Part shown: piece after piece, positions 24,142 to 29,611 of the stretch
How positions within the stretch are numbered: position 1 is the stretch's first letter
How the letters are laid out: each line of letters begins with the position of its first letter
Translations under genes and position numbers: made by a program
The notes under the pieces: generated by a model
Database searches by the model: none
The model's input: only the letters and a program-made list of their open reading frames with translations
Told to the model about the DNA's origin: nothing
Source: a virus
DNA length: 36,161 nt
Reading direction: 5' to 3' (one strand)
IMG/VR virus record: IMGVR_UViG_3300032323_001303
Coordinates: 1-36,161 of that record

Positions 24142-24507
24142 ATGTGGATGGACGAACTCGGTAAAATTTATGGCGATCAACTGATCACCGAAGAAACAAG
24201 GGGAATTCGTGTAGATTCTCCAAAGATTACGGGTGGTATGAAATCTCCACATGATAGCGGACAGGGCTTGGGTTATCGTGGTATGAAAGTGGGAGAAATC
24301 AGCCAGAATGCCGCCGCTGACAGCCTTGCGGGCAATGTCCCGTTCGGCAATCCCCATGAGCAGGAAGAGGGTGTGGATGACGCTCCTGTGAGCCGCAATC
24401 GGGTATTCTCGGAGATTGATAAGTTGATGGGAGATTTGAACGAGTCATCCCCCACTGATCGGGTGGCATTGATGGTTCTTGGGCAATTGAAACAGAAATT
24501 ACGATAA
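24142..24507 (+). CDS. hypothetical late protein
   Basis: 121 residues, MWMDELGKIYGDQLI start; a frame from 24046 would run through the nrd control region and is not preferred. Seen: hydrophilic, Gly/Ser/Asp-rich middle (SPKITGGMKSPHDSGQGLGY) that looks disordered, and a helical C-terminus (NRVFSEIDKLMGDLNES, then ALMVLGQLKQKLR). No membrane segment and no family recognised. Late-type motif suggests a structural or assembly role; the C-terminal helical pattern recurs in small T4-like hypothetical proteins. It is followed 11 bp later by another late gene with its own motif. Confidence 0.6.
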   Translation: MWMDELGKIYGDQLITEETRGIRVDSPKITGGMKSPHDSGQGLGYRGMKVGEISQNAAADSLAGNVPFGNPHEQEEGVDDAPVSRNRVFSEIDKLMGDLNESSPTDRVALMVLGQLKQKLR

Positions 24508-24510
24508 ATA
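24503..24510 (+). promoter_or_regulatory. late-type promoter motif
   Basis: GATAAATA, 8 bp before ATG 24519; overlaps the stop codon of the preceding gene. Confidence 0.5.
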
Positions 24511-24518
24511 ATATTATT

Positions 24519-24782
24519 ATGGATTCTCTCACAAACATGATGGAAATTTATTCCGATATTATTCAGGAAGCTCGTTCTTCACATGGAGACAAGGCCGCAA
24601 CTCAAAATCTGTTGAAATATGCCATGAAAAAAGGTTTGGTCAATGTGGAGGATAAAAAGAATGGATCATTGGTGAAATCCCTTGTGGATGATACACAATT
24701 TCTGATTCATCGGGGAGAGAGCGATTATCATTATCTGCGTAGGTATATCCAGAAATTGGAGAAACTTGGGGTTGCGGCTTGA
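24519..24782 (+). CDS. hypothetical late protein
   Basis: 87 residues, nearly all helical (MMEIYSDIIQEARSS; LLKYAMKKGLVNVED; SDYHYLRRYIQKLEKLG). No family recognised. Own late-type motif. Its TGA stop is embedded in the TTGACA of the early promoter for the next gene, so early and late units are packed with a 3-bp overlap of functions. Confidence 0.6.
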   Translation: MDSLTNMMEIYSDIIQEARSSHGDKAATQNLLKYAMKKGLVNVEDKKNGSLVKSLVDDTQFLIHRGESDYHYLRRYIQKLEKLGVAA

Positions 24783-24812
24783 CACGAATAAAAACTAGCG
24801 TATCATGGGAAC
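24779..24812 (+). promoter_or_regulatory. early-type promoter with leaderless geometry
   Basis: TTGACA (24779-24784), 16 bp, TATCAT (24801-24806), 6 bp, ATG 24813. Confidence 0.8.
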
Positions 24813-25256
24813 ATGAACGAAGAAGAAATTGACAAGCAAATTAAAGAATTGGTGAGAAAAAAGGAAGCGATCAATAAAGAGAAAGAAATTTCTCAATATA
24901 AAGATCACGCCAAAACAATTCTCACTAAAGGGAATGTTGACAAAAATCTAATATTCTCAGATTTATCAGATGGATATCTCCCCAAAAAATTAAATTTTAA
25001 TCTTTGTTGGAGAGATATAAAATATCACGAATCCTTTTGGTATGATGGATTAAATTTTGATTATGATTATTCAAATGATGATAGACATAGCTATGATTTC
25101 ATTGTGACCAAATCGAATAGCAAACGTTTCACTTACGAAGAATTGTTAAAAATGATACCAGATCTTAAATCCACTATTGAACAAGTGATTGAAAATCGTG
25201 AGAATGAATTGGAAAATTTGAAAGAAGCTCTTGACAAAATGAAAAGTCATGGTTAA
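24813..25256 (+). CDS. hypothetical early protein with terminal coiled coils
   Basis: 147 residues. Seen: N-terminal charged helix (EEEIDKQIKELVRKKEAINK), a central aromatic, acidic region (FNLCWRDIKYHESFWYDGLN, then FDYDYSNDDRHSYDF), and a C-terminal helix (IEQVIENRENELENLKEALD). No enzyme motif recognised. The acidic, compact make-up and early leaderless promoter fit a small host-takeover protein (inference). It stands just before the tRNA region on the same strand. Confidence 0.65.
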   Translation: MNEEEIDKQIKELVRKKEAINKEKEISQYKDHAKTILTKGNVDKNLIFSDLSDGYLPKKLNFNLCWRDIKYHESFWYDGLNFDYDYSNDDRHSYDFIVTKSNSKRFTYEELLKMIPDLKSTIEQVIENRENELENLKEALDKMKSHG

Positions 25257-25370
25257 ATAATCTCGCAAACCTCCCGCGCCTCTCTCACAAGTCACCCATT
25301 AAGATTCAGGAACAGCTTCAAAATAGGGAACAACGATTGTGGTGATGCGTAATTCGGGAGGTATCTTTTC
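25253..25370 (+). ncRNA. candidate late non-coding RNA
   Basis: Gene-free stretch. TTAAATAA (25253-25260) overlaps the preceding stop, with no start codon close behind. From 25269 an 8-base arm ACCTCCCG pairs perfectly with CGGGAGGT at 25355-25362, followed by ATCTTTTC. Internal pairs CGC (25277) with GCG (25347) and CACAA (25286) with TTGTG (25337) are possible. A transcript starting near 25266 and ending near 25370 would have paired ends. Unproven. Confidence 0.35.
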
Positions 25371-25378
25371 AAAAACGC

Positions 25379-25406
25379 TTGACAAATCAGATTAGTATGC
25401 TTAAAT
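25379..25406 (+). promoter_or_regulatory. early-type promoter of the tRNA cluster
   Basis: TTGACA (25379-25384), 16 bp, TTAAAT (25401-25406). The expected start lies 2-4 bp before the first tRNA gene (25416). Confidence 0.65.
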
Positions 25407-25415
25407 AAAATAAAT

Positions 25416-25509
25416 CGCAGAGTAGAGAAGTCCGGTCGATCTCGTCGGGTTCATAACCCGAAGGCTACAAAAACGCGCATAAGTGATTCAAATTCCGCCT
25501 CTGCAACCA
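25416..25509 (+). tRNA. initiator-like tRNA-fMet (CAU), with about 17 extra nt
   Basis: Seen: CAT anticodon in loop TTCATAA on a TCGGG/CCCGA stem (the three G-C pairs of initiators); acceptor CGCAGAG against CTCTGCA, giving the C1xA72 mismatch that marks bacterial initiator tRNA; discriminator A and encoded CCA. The gene is 94 nt. The excess lies between the anticodon arm and T-loop (TTCAAAT): the 3' T-strand TCCGC would need GCGGA, and GCG and GA are present but separated by CATAAGT, with a further ACAAAAAC before them. Could be an insertion-bearing, processed or decayed gene. Confidence 0.75.
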
Positions 25510-25534
25510 ATTTCAGAAAAATAAATCGTAAACG

Positions 25535-25542
25535 CTAAATAA
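25535..25542 (+). promoter_or_regulatory. late-type promoter motif, tiny unit
   Basis: CTAAATAA, 9 bp before ATG 25552, between the first and second tRNA genes. Confidence 0.5.
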
Positions 25543-25551
25543 CTTTAACAA

Positions 25552-25617
25552 ATGCAAAAACATTATCAACAAAATATGAAACCGACATGGTGTGAGGGGA
25601 ACTCAGGCTGTGGCTGA
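25552..25617 (+). CDS. candidate 21-residue microprotein
   Basis: ATG to TGA, 21 residues: MQKHYQQNMK followed by PTWCEGNSGCG. Support: a late-type motif just upstream and a strong terminator 40 bp downstream make a self-contained unit that has no other gene. The two Cys in a Gly-rich end could bind metal or form a disulphide. It may instead be just part of a small RNA. Confidence 0.35.
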   Translation: MQKHYQQNMKPTWCEGNSGCG

Positions 25618-25657
25618 TGGTGTCGTTTTGTTTGTTAAAAACTAGATTATGATGACA

Positions 25658-25686
25658 CCCTCGCCACGAAATGGCGGGGGTTTTTT
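25658..25686 (+). terminator. strong intrinsic terminator inside the tRNA region
   Basis: 9-bp stem CCCTCGCCA with TGGCGGGGG (one G-U), loop CGAAA, then six T. A second arm GGTGTC (25619-25624) can pair with GACACC (25654-25659), overlapping the terminator's left side, so alternative folding is possible. Confidence 0.85.
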
Positions 25687-25779
25687 GTTTGAAAAATTAC
25701 TGATAGGCTCATGACGAGGGAATGCCTGAAATGCCCAAGCTGCACAAGATTCACTGTATGAAACAGGAGTGCGACCACC

Positions 25780-25872
25780 CGGAATGTGGCGAATCGTATA
25801 TATTTTTAATGAAAGGCTATGCGGGGGATTGCAAATCCCTTTATAACGATTCGAGTTCGTTCATTCCATCCA
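25780..25872 (+). tRNA. tRNA-Cys (GCA), with about 18 extra nt in the D region
   Basis: Seen: anticodon GCA in loop TTGCAAA with stem GGGGA/TCCCT (one G-T); perfect T-arm AACGA-TTCGAGT-TCGTT; 3' end CATTCCA-T-CCA with U73, the Cys identity base. The matching 5' acceptor GGAATG is at 25781, but 37 nt separate it from the anticodon stem where about 19 are normal. A poorer 5' match, TTTAATG, lies at 25805. Ends 2 nt before tRNA-Trp. Confidence 0.6.
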
Positions 25873-25874
25873 AC

Positions 25875-25949
25875 TTATCCATGGTGTAACGGCTAACATT
25901 TCGATCTCCAAAATCGAAGATCAGGATTCGAATTCCTGTGGATATGCCA
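25875..25949 (+). tRNA. tRNA-Trp (CCA)
   Basis: Loop CTCCAAA on stem TCGAT/ATCGA; acceptor TTATCCA against TGGATAT (first pair T-T mismatched); discriminator G as usual for Trp; encoded CCA; 75 nt. Confidence 0.85.
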
Positions 25950-25958
25950 ATTTTCAAT

Positions 25959-26036
25959 GCGCTTATAGTGTTTAACGGATTAGCACGGATGGCTTCCACC
26001 CATCAGGTCAGGATTCAAATTCCTGTGGGCGCACCA
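25959..26036 (+). tRNA. tRNA-Gly (UCC)
   Basis: Loop CTTCCAC on stem GATGG/CCATC; acceptor GCGCTTA with TGGGCGC (two G-T pairs); discriminator A, encoded CCA; 78 nt. Confidence 0.85.
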
Positions 26037-26047
26037 ATTTTCAATAT

Positions 26048-26122
26048 GATCTCATCGTCTAGTGGTCAGGACAGCAGGTTTTCAACCTGAAGGGGAGGTT
26101 TCAATTACCTCTGGGATTACCA
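26048..26122 (+). tRNA. tRNA-Glu (UUC)
   Basis: Loop TTTTCAA on stem GCAGG/CCTGA; D region TCGTCTAGTGGTCAGGACA is the classic Glu form; acceptor GATCTCA/TGGGATT with wobble pairs; encoded CCA; 75 nt. Confidence 0.85.
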
Positions 26123-26131
26123 ATTTTTCAT

Positions 26132-26205
26132 CGGGTATTATTATAATGGTAGAATGGGGAGTTTGGATCTCTCAGGCGGATGTTTGATTCATCCATACCC
26201 GACCA
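26132..26205 (+). tRNA. tRNA-Pro (UGG)
   Basis: Loop TTTGGAT on stem GGGAG/CTCTC; perfect acceptor CGGGTAT/ATACCCG; discriminator A, encoded CCA; 74 nt. Confidence 0.87.
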
Positions 26206-26213
26206 CTTTCAAA

Positions 26214-26289
26214 TCCTGTGTAGCTCAGTTGGTAGAGCGAACGACTGTTAATCGTTATGTCGGTGGATCGTAGCCACCCACAGGAGCCA
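26214..26289 (+). tRNA. tRNA-Asn (GUU)
   Basis: Loop CTGTTAA on stem AACGA/TCGTT; D-arm GTAGCTCAGTTGGTAGAGC; acceptor TCCTGTG/CACAGGA; discriminator G, encoded CCA; 76 nt. Confidence 0.9.
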
Positions 26290-26300
26290 TTTTCAAAAAC

Positions 26301-26376
26301 TGAGAGTTCATATAATGGTTATTATTCTCCGCTTTGAACGGAGCAATGGTGGATTCGATTTCCCCACTCTCTACCA
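26301..26376 (+). tRNA. tRNA-Gln (UUG)
   Basis: Loop CTTTGAA on stem CTCCG/CGGAG; acceptor TGAGAGT/ACTCTCT (first pair T-T); discriminator A, encoded CCA; 76 nt. Confidence 0.85.
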
Positions 26377-26384
26377 ATTTTCAC

Positions 26385-26470
26385 GCTTCGGTCGCTTAGT
26401 GACGATAGCAACACATTTGTAACGTGTCCGGGAAACCGCATCGTGGGTTTGAGTCCCACCCGAAGCTCCA
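26385..26470 (+). tRNA. class II tRNA with UGU (Thr) anticodon
   Basis: Acceptor GCTTCGG/CCGAAGC perfect; loop TTTGTAA gives anticodon UGU; stem ACACA/CGTGT with one A-C mismatch; a 15-nt variable region with a CGG-GAAA-CCG hairpin, as in Ser/Leu/Tyr tRNAs; T-arm GTGGG/CCCAC perfect with loop TTTGAGT (position 56 is T, not C); D-loop TAGTGACGAT lacks the usual GG. Discriminator T, encoded CCA; 86 nt. Amino acid identity uncertain: Thr by anticodon, Ser-like by shape. Confidence 0.75.
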
Positions 26471-26478
26471 CTTTCAAT

Positions 26479-26554
26479 TCCTCTATAACATAATTGGTTA
26501 ATGTAGCGGACTTTTAATCCGTTGATCCAGATTCAAGTTCTGGTGGAGGAACCA
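26479..26554 (+). tRNA. tRNA-Lys (UUU)
   Basis: Loop CTTTTAA on stem GCGGA/TCCGT; acceptor TCCTCTA/TGGAGGA; discriminator A, encoded CCA; 76 nt. Last tRNA of the cluster. Confidence 0.9.
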
Positions 26555-26563
26555 TTTTCATTA

Positions 26564-26597
26564 TTGACAAACTCCCCCAATCTGTTACAATCATCCC
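26564..26597 (+). promoter_or_regulatory. early-type promoter with leaderless geometry
   Basis: TTGACA (26564-26569), 16 bp, TACAAT (26586-26591), 6 bp, ATG 26598. It begins 10 bp after the last tRNA. Confidence 0.85.
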
Positions 26598-27266
26598 ATG
26601 ACATACGATGAAGTAATGGAGAAGAACGGTCGTCATCTGGATTGGGATTTGGAAATCCATGACAAGCCATATCAGGTGATCAAATATGATGGCTACAATA
26701 ATGAGGATTATGTTTGTTATGAAATCAAGCCCCATTATAAAAGAATAATGGATTATTTTGTTCCTGATGGCAACATTGAAGTTTTCAGTTGTTATGGTGT
26801 CCGTGGAAATGCCCCAACATGGGAAATAAAACAATCCAAGGTCAAAACATTCAAAACGAAATGGGGAGAGACTGATGTTCGGTTTTCCTGTTTAACCACC
26901 GTATATAGAAATGGTGATCCATTCTTTGAATTCGGGGGTGATGAGGATTATGCATATCATAAGGCCAAATCCCAACTTGTAGAAATTTGGGACGGCCCGA
27001 TCAGTTTCCATTCCCGTTGGTGGAGAGACGAATTGATCGACAGGGAAATCAAATATGATGGTCAACCTGCAATCATCAAGCGTGTCAATTCATCCCCATT
27101 CTCCATGTGGATTGAGCCTGTGAATGATAAGTTCAATCCACCCCCATCATGGGATAATGATTCAAATGATATTTGTAATAGAGAATCATGGGATGAGGAG
27201 TATGCGGATGGTCTGATCGTTGAGAGTGTCCTTAACCCAAGTATTGATTGGTTTCCAAAGGACTAA
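26598..27266 (+). CDS. hypothetical early protein
   Basis: 222 residues, acidic, rich in Trp, Tyr, Asp and Pro. Seen: no signal, membrane segment or coiled coil; beta-leaning segments (KPYQVIKYDGYNNEDYVCYE; VRFSCLTTVYRNGDPFF) and a tail IDWFPKD. No family recognised. Expressed from a leaderless early promoter directly after the tRNA cluster; its 3' end overlaps the endolysin end by 4 bp on the opposite strand. Confidence 0.7.
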   Translation: MTYDEVMEKNGRHLDWDLEIHDKPYQVIKYDGYNNEDYVCYEIKPHYKRIMDYFVPDGNIEVFSCYGVRGNAPTWEIKQSKVKTFKTKWGETDVRFSCLTTVYRNGDPFFEFGGDEDYAYHKAKSQLVEIWDGPISFHSRWWRDELIDREIKYDGQPAIIKRVNSSPFSMWIEPVNDKFNPPPSWDNDSNDICNRESWDEEYADGLIVESVLNPSIDWFPKD

Positions 27267-27832
27267 TCCTTGATCCAATCCTTCACCAATCGCACTGTGT
27301 TGATGTGCCTACGCTTGGAGAACACACCTTGACCATCCCTATCAGCGGCAGAGCCAACGGCAGCATTACCACTGGTGTTCGCCTCAACGGTCACTAGGTA
27401 ACTTCCTGATTTCTCCTTTACGAGTCCCGTGTGTCCAATCCTTTTGAGATTGTTGAAATAAATGCCAAACGTTTCCGCACCTTTGATCGTGGTTGATGTA
27501 GGGGACACACCCCCTTTGACATGATCGGGACTCCATGCTGATTTTGGGTATGGATTCTTACTACCCAATGCTTCTTTACCAACCCAATAATTATAGGCCG
27601 CGCAATAGGGATAACCACCTTTTGGATTCAATCCAACGGAAGCAATATATTTTTCAACATCTCCATCATTCTTTCCCGTTTTCTCGACAATCCCCACTTG
27701 GGTCATGGCTTTGTCGATCACCTTTTGGCGATCAGATTTAGCCACCACGGGAGGTTTGACATCCGGTGTATTATCTTTGGGAACTCCCGCCATGGCGAGA
27801 ATCCCCACAAAAGCTAGAATTGTAAATTTCAT
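27263..27832 (-). CDS. endolysin, CHAP/NlpC-type cysteine peptidase, with N-terminal signal or SAR segment
   Basis: 189 residues from ATG 27832, whose ATGA overlaps the stop of the holin-like gene; a frame from 27928 is not preferred. Seen: hydrophobic, Gly/Ala-rich N-terminus FTILAFVGILAMAGV (either a Sec signal or a signal-arrest-release segment); domain AMTQVGIVEKTGKNDG then VEKYIASVGLNP; catalytic Cys77 in GYPYCAAYNYWVG; His134 in KRIGHTGLVKE; a strand YLVTVEANTSGNAA. This matches CHAP-type amidase/endopeptidases that cut peptidoglycan. Last gene of a reverse-strand late cassette: spanin-like lipoprotein, holin-like protein, endolysin. Confidence 0.82.
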   Translation of the reverse strand: MKFTILAFVGILAMAGVPKDNTPDVKPPVVAKSDRQKVIDKAMTQVGIVEKTGKNDGDVEKYIASVGLNPKGGYPYCAAYNYWVGKEALGSKNPYPKSAWSPDHVKGGVSPTSTTIKGAETFGIYFNNLKRIGHTGLVKEKSGSYLVTVEANTSGNAAVGSAADRDGQGVFSKRRHINTVRLVKDWIKD

Positions 27833-28263
27833 AGGGCAAGAGCCAATGCGGTGATGAATCCTATAAACAGGATAGACCAAGTGGTGAGAGTGGCAACAAT
27901 CCGAACAGTCGGAGAAACCTTTTTCCAATCACGCTTAAAGGAAACCTTATCAGATTCCTTAACCTCTGGATCTCCCTCATCTTTTCCATCAATATAATCA
28001 TCAAGTTCCGTCCATGCGAAATTGATGACAGTGAATGCCACGATGACAGAAACAACGACACCAACAATGGAAAGGACTAGGAAATGGAGGATACCTTCAT
28101 CCAGACCACCAACGGCCAGACCAGCACCTTGCATCCATCCGATGACCTTGAAGAAGAGAATCAATGCTAATGTTCCAAGAGCGAGTTCCCCTTTGATCGT
28201 CCAGAGATACTTCAAACGAGAAGCGATTGCGAATTTATCCCAATATTTTTTAAAATTATTCAT
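27829..28263 (-). CDS. holin-like three-segment membrane protein
   Basis: 144 residues. Seen: three hydrophobic segments at about 26-45 (ELALGTLALILFFKVIGWM), 60-82 (FLVLSIVGVVVSVIVAF) and 121-143 (IVATLTTWSILFIGFITA), with a charged stretch between the second and third (DDYIDGKDEGDPEVKESDK). No catalytic motif. Position immediately before the endolysin with a 4-bp overlap makes a holin or pinholin the best guess; the sequence itself is not diagnostic. Own late-type motif 7 bp upstream that overlaps the stop of the preceding spanin-like gene. Confidence 0.6.
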   Translation of the reverse strand: MNNFKKYWDKFAIASRLKYLWTIKGELALGTLALILFFKVIGWMQGAGLAVGGLDEGILHFLVLSIVGVVVSVIVAFTVINFAWTELDDYIDGKDEGDPEVKESDKVSFKRDWKKVSPTVRIVATLTTWSILFIGFITALALAL

Positions 28264-28270
28264 AACACTA

Positions 28271-28279
28271 TTATTTAAT
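28271..28279 (-). promoter_or_regulatory. late-type promoter motif, holin-like gene
   Basis: Reverse strand ATTAAATAA, 7 bp before ATG 28263; shares bases with the TGA of the upstream gene. Confidence 0.5.
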
Positions 28280-28968
28280 CACCAGCGTAATCTTGCGACG
28301 GGATTCACACTCATCCACACGTTCTTGACGATTAGAAGCAGGACATAAATTCCGATGGCATACCAAAACAATTTCTTGTATACCATGGCATCTGCCTTTT
28401 CCTTGATCAATTTTTCCTTCTCTTTGGAAACATCGACAACTTCCTTGTTATTTTTATCCAGATTTTCAGCCAGAAATATGAAACCTTCTCTCAATTGATT
28501 GGCTTCAAATTCTTTTGCCATAAGTTTGTCCATAGTATCCTTGGAATTTTTTCTAGCTTCTTCCAAAAGATTCTTTTGAATATTATTATTTTTTGTCAAT
28601 TCTTCGGTTTGTTTTTCAAGGAAAAGGTTTCTAGTCTCCACTTTTTTCAGGGTGTTGATAAGATTGATCGCTTCAATCTCAGAGATGAGTTGTTTCGCAA
28701 CTGCCTTTTCCTTGATCTTCTCAGCTTCCAGCAATGCTTGGGTGGTATCTTCCATCTGTTCCTTTATGGCTTCCGTCTGATTTTTCAGACCCTCCCCGAT
28801 TTTTGTATTCTCTTCCAGACTTCCATCAATGTTTTTTTGTGTCTTCTCAAGGGCTGGTTTTGCGCTCTCCTGAACGATGGGAGCCTTGGGAATATTCACA
28901 GGAGGAGTGATATCCTTGGAACAAGCCACAAAGAGAAAGGGGGTCAGGAGTATGAAAAGATGTTTCAT
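28279..28968 (-). CDS. lipoprotein with coiled coil and C-terminal membrane segment (unimolecular-spanin-like)
   Basis: 229 residues from ATG 28968 (MKHLFILL), chosen because a late-type motif lies 4 bp upstream. Seen: a type II signal MKHLFILLTPFLFVAC with lipobox Cys at about residue 16, then SKDITPP; a long charged coiled coil (30-190: ALLEAEKIKEKAVAKQ, EEARKNSKDTMDKL, KEKEKLIKEKAD-like); and a single C-terminal membrane segment LFWYAIGIYVLLLIV followed by KNVWMSVNPVARLRW. Outer-membrane lipid at one end and inner-membrane segment at the other is the topology of u-spanins such as T1 gp11, which fuse the two membranes at lysis. T1-type u-spanins are mostly beta, so this would be a coiled-coil version. 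Alternative: a tail-tube or generic envelope lipoprotein. Confidence 0.6.
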   Translation of the reverse strand: MKHLFILLTPFLFVACSKDITPPVNIPKAPIVQESAKPALEKTQKNIDGSLEENTKIGEGLKNQTEAIKEQMEDTTQALLEAEKIKEKAVAKQLISEIEAINLINTLKKVETRNLFLEKQTEELTKNNNIQKNLLEEARKNSKDTMDKLMAKEFEANQLREGFIFLAENLDKNNKEVVDVSKEKEKLIKEKADAMVYKKLFWYAIGIYVLLLIVKNVWMSVNPVARLRW

Positions 28969-28972
28969 GCCT

Positions 28973-28980
28973 TTATTTAG
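28973..28980 (-). promoter_or_regulatory. late-type promoter motif, lysis cassette
   Basis: Reverse strand CTAAATAA, 4 bp before ATG 28968; lies 4 bp from the TTGACA of the divergent early promoter. Confidence 0.65.
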
Positions 28981-28984
28981 CGGG

Positions 28985-29012
28985 TTGACATCCTTAAAAA
29001 TTAGGATACAAT
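28985..29012 (+). promoter_or_regulatory. early-type promoter of the LemA-like operon
   Basis: TTGACA (28985-28990), 16 bp, TACAAT (29007-29012); the only early promoter here with a normal leader, about 35 nt to ATG 29054. Confidence 0.8.
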
Positions 29013-29053
29013 GGAGGGACAATCAATAAAAACTAGATCACAATACAAAAACA

Positions 29054-29611
29054 ATGAGCAAAGCACTAATAGCAATGTCGGTCTTGGGAGGTATCATCCT
29101 CCTCGGAGTAATCCTTCTTTTCTCTGTAATCGGTAACTTCAACAGTTACACGAAGATTGAGAATCTAGCCAAAGCAACCCAAACGGATAACAAGAACATC
29201 CTAGATAATACCCGAAAGGCGATTCGGGAAGCTGCCAATGTTTCCGACAAGGAAGTGGAAGCCCTCACCAATATCATCACTGGATATGCCGAATCTCGCG
29301 GAGGTAATACCGCTGGAGAGGGGCAGCTTGTCACGGTGGGTATGGTGACGGAAGCAGTTCCAAGTATTCAGAGCATTGAAACCTTGAAGAATCTACAAAA
29401 CATCGTGGTGGCTGGTCGAAAGGATTGGCAATTCGCCCAAACTCGATTGGCGGAAATCAAACGTCAAGGGGATGATATGTTGGGTATGGTTCCATCTGGA
29501 ATGATCCTCAAAATGTTTGGAAAGAAGCCAATTGAGATTGTCATCGTGACTTCCAAGGAAACTGAAGAGAATTTCGCGACGGGGGAAGATAACTCTGAAT
29601 GGGTGAAATAA
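29054..29611 (+). CDS. LemA-like membrane protein
   Basis: 185 residues. Seen: one N-terminal membrane segment (LIAMSVLGGIILLGVILLF) followed by NSYTKIENLAKATQTDNKN, a helical bundle (NTRKAIREAANVSDKEVEAL), and AGRKDWQFAQTRLAEIKRQG ending ILKMFGKKP. The layout of membrane anchor, helices and a final amphipathic helix matches LemA-like proteins that occur in many large phages; in those the following gene is also a membrane protein, as here. Function unknown; LemA was named from a Listeria antigen. It starts an early operon (29054-30685), opposite to and facing away from the lysis cassette. Candidates: envelope remodelling, lysis timing or superinfection exclusion. Confidence 0.7.
   Translation: MSKALIAMSVLGGIILLGVILLFSVIGNFNSYTKIENLAKATQTDNKNILDNTRKAIREAANVSDKEVEALTNIITGYAESRGGNTAGEGQLVTVGMVTEAVPSIQSIETLKNLQNIVVAGRKDWQFAQTRLAEIKRQGDDMLGMVPSGMILKMFGKKPIEIVIVTSKETEENFATGEDNSEWVK

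Noticed and set aside
25722-25887. Small frame with Cys/His pattern (HCMKQECDHPECGE) upstream of tRNA-Cys
   Set aside because: It runs through the whole tRNA-Cys gene and has no promoter motif; the metal-binding look is probably chance, although the part before 25780 is otherwise unexplained.
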